From Parvibaculum indicum (lineage in GTDB: Bacteria; Pseudomonadota; Alphaproteobacteria; Parvibaculales; Parvibaculaceae): a stretch of 64,000 nucleotides of DNA. The stretch's first letter is position 1; each line of letters starts with the position of its first letter. The stretch is from positions 1 through 64,000 of the forward strand of contig NZ_JAASQO010000003.1 in NCBI RefSeq assembly GCF_011762095.1, written 5' to 3'. The notes beneath the pieces are model-generated. The model searched no databases and had not been told where the DNA came from. It saw only the letters and a program-made list of their open reading frames with translations. This document shows positions 48,427 through 58,002 of the stretch, one piece after another. The translations under genes and the position numbers were made by a program.

Positions 48427-49848
48427 ATGATGAAAAAGGATGACTCTTCGAAAACGCCCCGCAAGGTCGCCCGCCGAGATGTGCTGACGACCGGAGGTAA
48501 AATTCTTGGAACGGCGGCCTTGTTGAAAGCGGCAAGCGCCGTTGTGCCCGGCGGCGCTTTCGCAGCCAGCGGCGAGGTGCTTGAGAAGACCGACCTCACA
48601 ATGGGCATCATTCCGCTTACGGATTGTGCGCCGCTCGTGATCGCCCATGAAAAGGGCTACTTCAGGAACCACGGCATCAACAGCCAGATCTCGAAGGAAG
48701 CGAGCTGGGCCAATATTCGCGACAAGGTGTCGATCGGCGCGCTCGACGCAGCCCATATGCTGGCAGGCATGCCGATCGCGTCGACCCTGGGTGTCGGTGC
48801 CATCAAGAAGCCGACCATCACGTCCTATTCCATGGATCTGAACGGCAACGGCATCACCGTCTCCAACGAGCTTTACGACCGGATGGTGGAGGCCGACCCG
48901 GAGGCCATGGCGGAGCGTCCCGTCTCCGCCCGCGCGCTGAAAAAGGTGATCGACGCCGACAAGGCAGCGGGCAAGCTGCCCATGACCTTCGCCATGGTGT
49001 TTCCGGTATCCACCCACAATTACGAGATTCGCTACTGGATGGCGGATGCGGGCATCGATCCCGACAAGGACGTGCGCCTCATCGTCATTCCACCGCCCCA
49101 GATGGTTGCAAACCTGCGCGCCCAGAACATTGTCGGCTATTGCGTCGGCGAGCCCTGGAACGAACGCGCCGTGATTGCCGGCATGGGCAAGACGCTTATC
49201 ACCAATTACGAGATATGGAACAACAATCCGGAGAAGGTGGTCGGCGTCAATCTCGACTGGGCGGAAAAGAACCCGGAGACCCACAAGGCCATGATCCGCG
49301 CGCTGGTCGAAGCGGCCCAGTGGATGGACAAGCCGGAAAACCGCCTTGAGGTCGTGGAGATCATCTCGCGCAAATCCTATGTGAACGCGCCCGTCGATGT
49401 CGTGAAGATGTCGATGACGGGCACCTTCCGCTATGCGATCGACGAAGATCCCCGTCCGCTCCCCGACTTCAACGTCTTCTACCGCTACGCCGCGACGTTC
49501 CCCTGGAAAAGTCACGCGGCCTGGTTCATCTCGCAGATGATCCGCTGGGGACAGATCGAAGAACCGGTCGATATCCGCAAGACGGCAGGCGACGTCTACC
49601 GGCCGGACATCTATCGCGACGCCGTGAAGGATCTTGGCATCCCGGTCCCCACCATCGACTGGAAAACCGAGGGCACTCACAAGGAGCCCTGGACGCTGAC
49701 CGATGCGACCGGGCCCATCCGGATGGGACGCGATGCGTTCTTCAACGGGGATGTCTACGACCCTGCGAAAATCCCCGAATACATCGACGGCTTCGACGTC
49801 AAGCATCTTGCCATGTCGATGGACGAACTTGCCAAGCTCAACTCGTAA
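48427..49848 (+). CDS. nrtA: Nitrate ABC transporter substrate-binding protein NrtA
   Basis: This 473-residue periplasmic binding protein has a twin-arginine-type leader (ARRDVLTTGGKILGTAALL) and cut near FAAS. The mature part has LTMGIIPLTDCAPLVIAHEK, IGALDAAHMLAGMPIASTLG and VGEPWNERAVIAGMGKTLIT, all typical of NrtA/CmpA. It binds nitrate (or nitrite) for import by NrtB and the ATPase. ATG 48427 follows GAAGGAGCCC. It could also signal nitrate to NasT in the absence of NasS, but nothing in the sequence shows this. Confidence 0.92.
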   Translation: MMKKDDSSKTPRKVARRDVLTTGGKILGTAALLKAASAVVPGGAFAASGEVLEKTDLTMGIIPLTDCAPLVIAHEKGYFRNHGINSQISKEASWANIRDKVSIGALDAAHMLAGMPIASTLGVGAIKKPTITSYSMDLNGNGITVSNELYDRMVEADPEAMAERPVSARALKKVIDADKAAGKLPMTFAMVFPVSTHNYEIRYWMADAGIDPDKDVRLIVIPPPQMVANLRAQNIVGYCVGEPWNERAVIAGMGKTLITNYEIWNNNPEKVVGVNLDWAEKNPETHKAMIRALVEAAQWMDKPENRLEVVEIISRKSYVNAPVDVVKMSMTGTFRYAIDEDPRPLPDFNVFYRYAATFPWKSHAAWFISQMIRWGQIEEPVDIRKTAGDVYRPDIYRDAVKDLGIPVPTIDWKTEGTHKEPWTLTDATGPIRMGRDAFFNGDVYDPAKIPEYIDGFDVKHLAMSMDELAKLNS

Positions 49849-49859
49849 GGAGAGAGCCG

Positions 49860-50783
49860 ATGAAGTCTGCAGCCCTGACACTCGTCGATCCGACGGGAGA
49901 GGACCTCGTGAAAGAACCGCATGCCGGGCCGCGGCCCGTTTCCGCCGACGCCGCGTCAGCCGGAGATGGGGCGGAAGCTGCCGAGCGCGAGGGACGTGAG
50001 CGGATGGAAAACCTGTTGCGCGTCGTCCTGCTGCCGGCGGTGACATTTGCGCTCGTTCTGCTCGGCTGGACCGTCATGCAGAAGACGCTGGTTCCGGCAT
50101 TTCCCGACGTACCGGCGGTCTGGAACAAGGCGGTCGAAGTTTTCTCCGACCCCTTCTATGTCTACGGACCCAACGATATGGGCATTGCCTGGCAGGTCAT
50201 GTACTCGCTCGGGCGTGTGTTGGCGGGGTTCGGGGCGGCCATGGCGGTCGGCATCCCGGTAGGCTTCCTCATCGGCTCCAGCAAGACCTTCGAGCGCGCC
50301 TGGCTTCCGCTCATCAACATTCTGCGCCCGGTGAGCCCGCTCGCCTGGCTGCCTATCGGCCTGCTTATTTTTCGCGCGGTCGATCCTTCCGCCATCTTCG
50401 TGATCTTCATCACAAGCATCTGGCCGATGATCCTGAACACGGCGGCGGGTGTGAAGGCGATACCGCAGGACTATCTCAACGTCGCTCGCGTGTTGAATTT
50501 CAACCGTCGCGAGATGGTGACACGCATCTACATACCCTCGACCCTGCCCTACATGCTGACCGGGATGCAGCTGTCCCTTTCGACGGCATGGATGGTCATC
50601 GTCGCGGCTGAAATGCTCACCGGCGGTATCGGCATCGGCTTCTACATCTGGGACGAATGGAACAATCTTTCCGTGCCCTCGATCATCGTGGCCATCGTCA
50701 TCATCGGTGGCGTGGGGATCGCTCTCGAGGCGGTGATGAATGCCGTTCGCCGACGCTACGACTACACCATGCAGGAGGGCTGA
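49860..50783 (+). CDS. nrtB: Nitrate ABC transporter permease NrtB
   Basis: This 307-residue inner-membrane permease has about six segments after an N-terminal cytoplasmic tail. The binding-protein-dependent permease EAA-type loop lies around VPQ-like AIPQDYLNVARVLNFNRREM. RPVSPLAWLPIGLLIFRAVD and QLSLSTAWMVIVAAEMLTG are typical of NrtB/SsuC. It lies between nrtA and the ATPase gene with 11 and 4 bases of spacing. Confidence 0.93.
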   Translation: MKSAALTLVDPTGEDLVKEPHAGPRPVSADAASAGDGAEAAEREGRERMENLLRVVLLPAVTFALVLLGWTVMQKTLVPAFPDVPAVWNKAVEVFSDPFYVYGPNDMGIAWQVMYSLGRVLAGFGAAMAVGIPVGFLIGSSKTFERAWLPLINILRPVSPLAWLPIGLLIFRAVDPSAIFVIFITSIWPMILNTAAGVKAIPQDYLNVARVLNFNRREMVTRIYIPSTLPYMLTGMQLSLSTAWMVIVAAEMLTGGIGIGFYIWDEWNNLSVPSIIVAIVIIGGVGIALEAVMNAVRRRYDYTMQEG

Positions 50784-50787
50784 CATC

Positions 50788-51588
50788 ATGGACAAGCATC
50801 AGGCACAGCTTCATGTGAGCAAGCTCGGCAAGACGTTCAACACGCGCTCGGGAAGCTTCGAAGCGCTGCGCGACGTCGAGCTTTCGGTCGGAAAGGGCGA
50901 ATTCGTTTCGATCATCGGCCATTCCGGGTGTGGCAAGTCCACGCTGTTGAACCTCATTGCAGGGCTGGAAGACCCGACGCTCGGAGGCGTCCTTCTCGAA
51001 GGCGAACTTGTGCAGGGGCCCGGCCCGGAACGCGCAGTCGTCTTCCAGAACCACTCGCTGCTTCCATGGCTTTCGGTCTACGAGAATGTTCGCCTGGCGG
51101 TCGACAAGGTCTTTGCGGGCAGGAAAAGCTCTGTCGAACGCGATGAGTGGACGCGCGAAATGCTGTCGCTCGTCAACATGGACCACGCCGCGAACAAGCG
51201 TCCTTCTGAAATATCCGGCGGCATGAAGCAGCGCGTCGGTATCGCCCGCGCCCTGTCCATGGAGCCGAAAGTGCTGCTGCTGGACGAACCCTTCGGAGCG
51301 CTCGACGCACTGACCCGGGCCCAGCTTCAGGACAGCGTGATGGACATTCATGCGCGCCTTGGCAACACGGTCGCCATGATCACGCATGATGTCGACGAGG
51401 CCGTTCTGCTGTCGGACCGCATCGTGATGATGAACAACGGTCCGGCTGCCGGGATCGGCATGATCCATGAAGTGAACCTGCCGCGCCCGCGCCGACGGCT
51501 CGAGCTTGGCGAGAACGCCGATTATCTCGCGGCGCGCGCCGCGGTGATGCGCTTCCTCAACGAAAACAGGATCGAGAAGGCGGCTTGA
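50788..51588 (+). CDS. nrtC: Nitrate ABC transporter ATP-binding protein
   Basis: This 266-residue ATPase has Walker A GHSGCGKST, Q-loop FQNHSLLPWL, signature ISGGMKQRVGIARAL, Walker B VLLLDEPFGALD and H-loop MITHDVDEAVLLSD. It powers nitrate import with NrtA and NrtB. It has a single ATPase domain without the extra NrtA-like tail of cyanobacterial NrtC, so it is closer in form to NrtD. ATG 50788 follows GCAGGAGGG. Confidence 0.92.
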   Translation: MDKHQAQLHVSKLGKTFNTRSGSFEALRDVELSVGKGEFVSIIGHSGCGKSTLLNLIAGLEDPTLGGVLLEGELVQGPGPERAVVFQNHSLLPWLSVYENVRLAVDKVFAGRKSSVERDEWTREMLSLVNMDHAANKRPSEISGGMKQRVGIARALSMEPKVLLLDEPFGALDALTRAQLQDSVMDIHARLGNTVAMITHDVDEAVLLSDRIVMMNNGPAAGIGMIHEVNLPRPRRRLELGENADYLAARAAVMRFLNENRIEKAA

Positions 51589-51590
51589 CC

Positions 51591-54047
51591 ATGAGCGAGC
51601 GAAAGAAACTGGTCGTTATCGGAAATGGCATGGCCGGTTGCCGAGCGGTGGAGGAGCTGCTCGCGCGCGCCCCGGATATCTATGACATCACCATCTTCGG
51701 CGCCGAGCCGGAGGTGAACTACAACCGGATCATGCTGTCGCCCGTGCTGGCCGGAGAAACGACCTTCGATGAAATCATCATCAACGGGCGCGATTGGTAT
51801 GACGAAAACGGCATCGCGTTACGTGCCGGCGAGGAGGTCATTGCCATCGATCCTGCAGGCCGCCAGGTTCTCACCGACAAGGGTGAGCGTACCGGTTACG
51901 ACCGGCTGCTGATCGCAACGGGGTCCATGCCTTTCATCATTCCTGTGCCCGGAGCGGCGCTCGACGGGGTGATCGCCTTTCGCGATATCGCGGATGTTCG
52001 CCGCATGACGGCGGCTGCCGGCAAAGGCGGCCGGGCGGTCGTTATCGGCGGCGGCCTGCTGGGGCTGGAGGCTGCCAACGGTCTCAGGACGAACGGAATG
52101 GATGTCACCGTCATCCATCTCACAGACACGTTGATGGAGCGCCAGCTCGACGAGGCGGCCGGTTTTCTGCTCCGCCGGGAGCTGGAGTCGCGCGGCATTG
52201 AAGTTCTGACAGGCGCCTCGACGGAGGAAATTCTGGGAGAGAATGTCGTCGAAGGCGTGAAACTGAAGGACGGCCGTGTGGTGCCCGCCGGTCTCGTCGT
52301 GATGGCGGCCGGAATTCGTCCCAATATCTCGCTTGCGCAGAAAGCGGGGCTTGAATGCAATCGGGGCATTCTCGTGGACGATTTCATGCAGACCTCCGAT
52401 CCGTGCATCATGGCGGTCGGCGAATGCGTGGAACATCGCGGACAGGTTTATGGACTGGTTGCGCCCATATGGGACATGTGCCGCGCCGCGGCCGACACGC
52501 TCGCCGCCGTCGACAGCGACGGATATGGCGGTTCGGTCACCAGTACGAAGCTCAAGGTGACCGGTGTCGATGTTTTCTCGGCAGGCGATTTCGCGCCTGG
52601 CGACGACCGCGACGACATCGTCTATCGCGATGCGGCGCGAGGCATATACAAGCGTATCGTTATCTTCGATGACCGGATCATCGGCGCGGTTCTCTATGGC
52701 GATACGCAGGATGGCAACTGGTATTTCCAGCTGCTGAAGGATGCCGAGGATATTTCGGAGAGCCGCGAGACGCTCATCTTCGGACCGGCCTTTGCAGGAG
52801 GCGCGACCGCGGACCCTAACGCGGCCGTTGCGGCCCTCGCCGACACGGGCGAGATCTGCGGCTGCAACGGCATTTGCAAGGGGGAAATCGTCGGCGCCAT
52901 CCACGAAAAGGGGTTGACCTCGCTCGCCGAGGTACGCGCCCACACCAAGGCATCTGCATCCTGCGGATCCTGCACGGGGCTCGTCGAGCAGCTTTTGTCT
53001 CTCACGCTCGGCGATACCTATAACCCGGCGGCGGTGGAGCAGGTTTGCGGCTGCACCGAGCTGGGGCATGACGATGTCCGCCGCCTGATAAAGGCGAAAG
53101 AGCTGAAAACCATTCCCGAAGTCATGCAGGAACTGGAATGGAAGACGCCCGACGGGTGTGCCAAATGCCGGCCCGCCCTCAACTACTACCTTGTCTGCGA
53201 CTGGCCGGAGGAATATGCGGACGACTACCAGTCGCGCTTCATCAATGAGCGAGTCCACGCCAATATTCAGAAGGATGGCACCTATTCGATCGTGCCGCGC
53301 ATGTGGGGCGGCATGACGAGTTCTACGGAACTGCGCGCCATCGCCGATGTGGTGGACAAGTTCGATATTCCCGCCGTGAAGGTGACCGGCGGTCAGCGTA
53401 TCGACATGCTGGGCATTCGGAAGGAAGACCTGCCGGCTGTCTGGGCCGATCTCGGAAAGGCGGGTTTCGTGTCCGGTCATGCCTATGCCAAAGGTCTCCG
53501 GACGGTGAAGACCTGCGTCGGCACGGACTGGTGCCGCTTCGGTACGCAGGACTCCACCGGTCTTGGCGTGCGCATCGAAAAATTCATGTGGGGATCCTGG
53601 ACGCCTGCCAAGGTGAAGATGGCCGTCTCGGGCTGTCCGCGTAACTGTGCGGAAGCGACCTGCAAGGATGTCGGCATTATTTGCGTCGATTCCGGCTTTG
53701 AGATCCATTTCGCGGGGGCTGCCGGTCTGGAAATTCAGGGAACCGAGAAACTCGGCCTGGTCGCGACCGAAGAAGACGCGCTGGAGCATGTCGTGGCGCT
53801 GGTCCAGATGTACCGGGAGCAGGCCCGTTATCTGGAGCGCATCTATAAATGGGCAAAGCGCGTCGGTTACAACGAAATTCGCCGCCAGATCATGGAAGAC
53901 GGCGAGCGTCGCAGGGCCTATTTCGACCGCTTTGTCTTCTCCCAGAAATTCGCCCAGGTCGATCCCTGGTCCGAGCGCGTGTCGGGCAAGGACAAGCACG
54001 AGTTCAGGCCCATGGCGGATATCGGTTTTCCCCGAGCGGCGGAGTGA
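51591..54047 (+). CDS. nirB: Assimilatory nitrite reductase large subunit NirB
   Basis: This 818-residue enzyme reduces nitrite to ammonium with NAD(P)H. An FAD/NAD module comes first (VVIGNGMAGCRAVEEL, AVVIGGGLLGLEAANGLRT). BFD-type [2Fe-2S] segments follow (CGCNGICKGEIVGAIHEKGL, CGSCTGLVEQLL, and a second with CGCTELGHDDVRRLI). The siroheme part is last, with TCVGTDWCRFGTQDS and SGCPRNCAEATCKD binding 4Fe-4S and siroheme. ATG 51591 is two bases past the ATPase stop, and nirD follows after five bases. Confidence 0.95.
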   Translation: MSERKKLVVIGNGMAGCRAVEELLARAPDIYDITIFGAEPEVNYNRIMLSPVLAGETTFDEIIINGRDWYDENGIALRAGEEVIAIDPAGRQVLTDKGERTGYDRLLIATGSMPFIIPVPGAALDGVIAFRDIADVRRMTAAAGKGGRAVVIGGGLLGLEAANGLRTNGMDVTVIHLTDTLMERQLDEAAGFLLRRELESRGIEVLTGASTEEILGENVVEGVKLKDGRVVPAGLVVMAAGIRPNISLAQKAGLECNRGILVDDFMQTSDPCIMAVGECVEHRGQVYGLVAPIWDMCRAAADTLAAVDSDGYGGSVTSTKLKVTGVDVFSAGDFAPGDDRDDIVYRDAARGIYKRIVIFDDRIIGAVLYGDTQDGNWYFQLLKDAEDISESRETLIFGPAFAGGATADPNAAVAALADTGEICGCNGICKGEIVGAIHEKGLTSLAEVRAHTKASASCGSCTGLVEQLLSLTLGDTYNPAAVEQVCGCTELGHDDVRRLIKAKELKTIPEVMQELEWKTPDGCAKCRPALNYYLVCDWPEEYADDYQSRFINERVHANIQKDGTYSIVPRMWGGMTSSTELRAIADVVDKFDIPAVKVTGGQRIDMLGIRKEDLPAVWADLGKAGFVSGHAYAKGLRTVKTCVGTDWCRFGTQDSTGLGVRIEKFMWGSWTPAKVKMAVSGCPRNCAEATCKDVGIICVDSGFEIHFAGAAGLEIQGTEKLGLVATEEDALEHVVALVQMYREQARYLERIYKWAKRVGYNEIRRQIMEDGERRRAYFDRFVFSQKFAQVDPWSERVSGKDKHEFRPMADIGFPRAAE

Positions 54048-54052
54048 AGGCG

Positions 54053-54388
54053 ATGAGAAACTGGATCGAAATCGGCAACCTCTCCGATATTCCCTTGCGG
54101 GGCGCACGCTGCCTGGAAACGCCTGCCGGCCGGATCGCCGTCTTCCGCACGGCGGCGGACGAGGTTTATGCCATCGAGGATCGCTGCCCCCACAAGGGCG
54201 GACCTCTCAGCCAGGGCATCGTACACGGCACGGGCGTGACGTGCCCCCTGCACAATTGGGTGATGTCGCTGGAGACGGGCGAAGCCCTCGGTGCGGATGA
54301 AGGAGCTGTGCGCACTTTCGATCTGAAACGCGACGGCGATCGCATTTTCATCGACGCTGCGGCGACGGCGGTCGCAGCGGCCGAATAG
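54053..54388 (+). CDS. nirD: Nitrite reductase small subunit NirD
   Basis: This 111-residue Rieske-fold subunit has CPHKGGPLSQG and CPLHNW, the complete C-x-H...C-x2-H set, so it can bind a [2Fe-2S] cluster (some NirD lack it). It partners NirB in electron transfer. Start ATG 54053 is five bases past nirB. Confidence 0.93.
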   Translation: MRNWIEIGNLSDIPLRGARCLETPAGRIAVFRTAADEVYAIEDRCPHKGGPLSQGIVHGTGVTCPLHNWVMSLETGEALGADEGAVRTFDLKRDGDRIFIDAAATAVAAAE

Positions 54389-54442
54389 GCGGGGAGGTGT
54401 CGGCGAGGCAATCGATGCTTGTTTCGCGTCAGGCCAACGACA

Positions 54443-57115
54443 ATGACAAAAAGCGCCCCGACAAAAACCGGTTCGACGAAAACCACTTGTCCCTATTGCG
54501 GTGTTGGCTGCGGGGTTTCCGCGCAACGGGCAACCGGACGGCAGGCGGTGATCGCGGGAGATGACACGCATCCGGCCAATTACGGGCGCCTTTGCTCCAA
54601 GGGGAGCATGCTGGGCGAGACGATCGGTATGGAGAAAAGACTTCTCCATCCGGTCCATCGGGGAAAACGTATCGGCTGGTGCGAGGCGCTTGACGAAATG
54701 GCCAGGCGTTTTTCCGATACGATTGAACGTCACGGGCCGGATGCGGTTGCCTTCTATGTCTCCGGGCAGCTCCTCACCGAAGATTACTATGTCGCCAACA
54801 AGCTGATGAAGGGGTTCATCGGCAGCGGCAATATCGACACGAATTCGCGTCTGTGTATGTCGTCCGCCGTGGCAGGCCACAAACGCGCTTTCGGCGAGGA
54901 TGTCGTTCCCGGATGCTACGAGGATTTCGAAGAAGCCGATCTCGTCGTGCTGGTCGGCTCCAATACGGCCTGGTGCCATCCGATCCTCTATCGCCGCTTG
55001 CTTGAAGCGAAAGAGAAGCGGGGAACGCGCATTGTTGTGATCGATCCGCGGCGCACGGCCACTTGCGACGATGCCGACCTGCATCTTGCCGTCTCGCCGG
55101 GTGCCGATCTTGCCTTGTTCAATACGTTGTTCTGCGAACTCCACGCGCGCGGTGCCGCGGATACCGCCTTCGTGTCGGCGCATACGGAAGGTCTGGACGA
55201 TGCGCTTGCCATGGCCGCGACCGGTCGTGGATCGCTTGCATCGGCGGCCGGGGCTTGCGGTCTCGATGAAAACGACCTGGAGACATTCATCCGCTGGTTT
55301 GCTGAAACGGAACGTACCGTCACGCTGTTCTCGCAAGGTATCAACCAGTCCGAAAAGGGCGTCGATCAGGTCAATGCCATCATCAACTGTCATTTGCTGA
55401 CGGGGCGTGTGGGCCGGCCCGGTATGGGCCCCTTTTCGATGACGGGTCAGCCCAATGCGATGGGCGGGCGCGAGGTGGGAGGGCTTGCAGGTCAGCTCGC
55501 CGCGCATCTGGAATTCTCCGGCGAGGCCTGCGACCTGCTCTCCCGCTTCTGGGGGACGGACAGGCTCACGACAAAGCCGGGGCGCAAGGCGGTCGATATG
55601 TTCGATGCCATGGCGGACGGAAAGATCAAGGCCGTCTGGATCATGGCAACCAATCCGGCGGTGAGCCTGCCCGATTCGAACCGCGTCCGCGCCGCCCTTG
55701 AGCGATGCGAATTCGTGGTGTTGTCCGATTGCGTGGAAGGAACGGACACAGCGATCTATGCCGACATGCTTCTGCCGGCGGCGGCCTGGGGAGAAAAGAA
55801 CGGTACGGTGACGAACTCCGAACGCCGTATCTCGCGTCAGCGCGCTTTTCTGGACAGGCCGGGCGAAGCGCGGCCCGACTGGTGGATGGTGAGCGAGCTC
55901 GCGCGGCGCATGGGCTTTGCCGACGCGTTTTCCTATGACGGCCCGGCGGATATTTTCCGCGAACATGCGGCGCTTTCCGCTTTCGAAAACAATGGAAGCC
56001 GCGTCTTCGACATCGGGGCCCTCGCCGGTCTTTCGGAGGAAGATTACGACGCACTGCAACCGGTGCAATGGCCCATCCGGCGGAACGCTGCGGGGTCGGC
56101 GCGCCTTTTCGGCCTCGGTGAATTTCCTACTGCGACAGGCAGGGCGAAGTTTGTCGGGACTCCTGTGTCTGCTTCCTCACCGGATCGGAATTTCCCGCTT
56201 GTGCTGAACAGCGGTCGTATTCGCGATCAATGGCACACCATGACGCGAACCGGCTTGTCGGTAACGCTGAGCGCAAACGAGCTGGAGCCCTTCGTCGAAA
56301 TTCATCCCGATGACGCCCGTGCGCGCAATATCGGCGATGGACACCTCGTCCGGCTGGAAACGGAACAGGGGCAAGCGGTTGCCCGCGCGCGCATCGCGCC
56401 CGGTCAGCGCCGTGGCTCGCTGTTCATGCCCATTCATTGGTCGGACATGAACAGCGCTGCCGGAGCAGTTGGGCGTCTCGTGCATCCGCTGACGGATCCG
56501 GTCTCCGGCCAGCCCGCATTCAAGAATACGAACGTGCGCCTCGGCCCGCTGGAGCCTGTATGGCATGCCTTCTTCCTGACCCGCACCGAGATCGCGACAG
56601 CCGGGTTCGGCTATTGGACGCGCCGCAGGATAGAGGCGGGGTATCTCTATGAACTGGCCGGGCTGTCTGATGGCGAGCGTTCTCCCGAAATGGATGCGCT
56701 GGCGGGCCCGCCGCTCGAGGGCGACGAAGTGATTGAAATGCGCGACGATACGCTCGGATCGCTCCGCACCGCTCGCTTGAATCAAGGCAGGCTGATGTCC
56801 TGCCTGATGCTGTCGGGAAACGGACGGCTCCCCTCGCGCGATTGGCTGGCAGGCTTGTTTGCGTCCGGTGTATTGGACGACGAAATGCGCCGGGCGCTTC
56901 TTTCCGGGCAATCCGCGAGCGGCAAGCCGCAAGGTCCCGTCGTCTGCGCCTGCATGGGCGTTCGTGCCGATACGATCGTCGATGCCATCGCCGAACACGC
57001 ACTCACCAATGTGAAGGAAGTGGGCGAATGCACGGGCGCGGGAACGAATTGCGGATCGTGCCGGGCGGACATCCGAAAACTGATCGACGAACGGCAGAGA
57101 GAGGAAGCGGCATGA
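54443..57115 (+). CDS. nasA: Assimilatory nitrate reductase catalytic subunit
   Basis: This 890-residue cytoplasmic Mo-bis-MGD enzyme reduces nitrate to nitrite. The 4Fe-4S motif is CPYCGVGCGVSA with RLCSKG. SNTAWCHPILYRRLLEAKEK, GMGPFSMTGQPNAMGGREVG and the C-terminal MGD domain (NSGRIRDQWHTMTRTG) follow. The last 60 residues are a BFD-type [2Fe-2S] domain (CACMGVRADTIVDAIAEHAL, CTGAGTNCGSC), as in Klebsiella NasA. There is no signal peptide, which fits an assimilatory role. It overlaps cobA by four bases. Confidence 0.95.
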   Translation: MTKSAPTKTGSTKTTCPYCGVGCGVSAQRATGRQAVIAGDDTHPANYGRLCSKGSMLGETIGMEKRLLHPVHRGKRIGWCEALDEMARRFSDTIERHGPDAVAFYVSGQLLTEDYYVANKLMKGFIGSGNIDTNSRLCMSSAVAGHKRAFGEDVVPGCYEDFEEADLVVLVGSNTAWCHPILYRRLLEAKEKRGTRIVVIDPRRTATCDDADLHLAVSPGADLALFNTLFCELHARGAADTAFVSAHTEGLDDALAMAATGRGSLASAAGACGLDENDLETFIRWFAETERTVTLFSQGINQSEKGVDQVNAIINCHLLTGRVGRPGMGPFSMTGQPNAMGGREVGGLAGQLAAHLEFSGEACDLLSRFWGTDRLTTKPGRKAVDMFDAMADGKIKAVWIMATNPAVSLPDSNRVRAALERCEFVVLSDCVEGTDTAIYADMLLPAAAWGEKNGTVTNSERRISRQRAFLDRPGEARPDWWMVSELARRMGFADAFSYDGPADIFREHAALSAFENNGSRVFDIGALAGLSEEDYDALQPVQWPIRRNAAGSARLFGLGEFPTATGRAKFVGTPVSASSPDRNFPLVLNSGRIRDQWHTMTRTGLSVTLSANELEPFVEIHPDDARARNIGDGHLVRLETEQGQAVARARIAPGQRRGSLFMPIHWSDMNSAAGAVGRLVHPLTDPVSGQPAFKNTNVRLGPLEPVWHAFFLTRTEIATAGFGYWTRRRIEAGYLYELAGLSDGERSPEMDALAGPPLEGDEVIEMRDDTLGSLRTARLNQGRLMSCLMLSGNGRLPSRDWLAGLFASGVLDDEMRRALLSGQSASGKPQGPVVCACMGVRADTIVDAIAEHALTNVKEVGECTGAGTNCGSCRADIRKLIDERQREEAA

Positions 57116-57945
57116 GCGCTATCCGTCGACGCGAAGCACAGGTTTCCTTTGTCGGCGCTGGACCCGGCGATCCCGAATTGCTGACGATCCGCGCCCTGCA
57201 AAGACTTCAGTCTGCGCGGGTGGTTTTACATGACGCTCTGGTGCCGCGGGAGATACTCGGCCTTGTCCCGCCGGATGTTCGCCTGATCAGTGTCGGCAAG
57301 CGCGCGGGAAGGCATTCCATGCCGCAGGATCGTATCAACACCCTGTTGGTCAGGCTGGCACGGCGAGGCCACCGTCTGGTCCGGCTCAAGGGCGGCGATC
57401 CCGCGATATTCGGACGCCTCGCGGAGGAGGTCTCGGCGCTGAAAGAGGCTGGCGTGAGCTATGAGGTCGTCCCCGGCATTACCGCGGCATCCGCCGCTGC
57501 CGCCGCTACCGGCATTTCTCTCACCCTGCGCGGCAAGGCGCGGCGTGTGCAGTTCGTGACGGGGCATGCGGAGGACGGCAGCGATTTCGATCCCGTCGCA
57601 TCGGGCCTTTGCGACCCGCATGTCACCAGCGCGATTTACATGGCGCGCAAGGCAGCGCCGAAAATCCAGGCCGGACTGCTTTCCGCGGGGTGGTCCGGAG
57701 AAGCGCAGGCACTCATCGTCGGGAATGCAGGGCGCGCGGACGAGGTTCAGATACGCACAAGGCTGGATGCTCTTTCCCGGAGTTTGGCCGCGCTGCCGCG
57801 CGAGACGGCCGTCATTCTTCTCCTGGGGGCGGCTATTCGAGGGGAAACAAGAGAGCGGGCGAAGCCCCTGAACGTGCCGACAGCAGTCCATTGTCCGTTT
57901 GAGAATATGACCGTTCCCGGCCGGTCTCGTGTGAAAATCCCCTGA
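57112..57945 (+). CDS. cobA: Uroporphyrinogen-III C-methyltransferase (siroheme synthesis)
   Basis: This 277-residue SUMT adds two methyls to uroporphyrinogen III, the first step to siroheme needed by NirB. Motifs are VSFVGAGPGDPELLTIRALQ, RLKGGDPAIFGRLAEEV, YEVVPGITAASAAAAATGIS and TGHAEDG. It lacks the CysG dehydrogenase/chelatase domain, which must be elsewhere. Its last codons overlap the second copy of the 62-bp repeat, so the C-terminal tail after about residue 250 may not be ancestral. Confidence 0.92.
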   Translation: MSAIRRREAQVSFVGAGPGDPELLTIRALQRLQSARVVLHDALVPREILGLVPPDVRLISVGKRAGRHSMPQDRINTLLVRLARRGHRLVRLKGGDPAIFGRLAEEVSALKEAGVSYEVVPGITAASAAAAATGISLTLRGKARRVQFVTGHAEDGSDFDPVASGLCDPHVTSAIYMARKAAPKIQAGLLSAGWSGEAQALIVGNAGRADEVQIRTRLDALSRSLAALPRETAVILLLGAAIRGETRERAKPLNVPTAVHCPFENMTVPGRSRVKIP

Positions 57946-58001
57946 AATTAAGGGAACCGGACAGAGGCAACTGGTCTGCCGCCTGTCGACACCGCCGGCC
58001 C
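57940..58001 (+). repeat. 62-bp direct repeat, copy 2
   Basis: It matches 39413-39474 at 50 of 62 positions in the same direction. It begins in the stop region of cobA and ends at the 3' end of the MarR-type gene. The inner palindrome is poorer here (CCCCTGAAATTAAGGG). Confidence 0.7.
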
Positions 58002-58002
58002 C

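Noticed and set aside
51819-54107. 762-codon minus-strand frame opposite nirB
   Set aside because: Antisense to a gene with complete cofactor motifs; typical of high-G+C coding DNA.
53918-56068. 716-codon minus-strand frame opposite nirD and nasA
   Set aside because: Covers two well-identified genes on the other strand and shows no domain.
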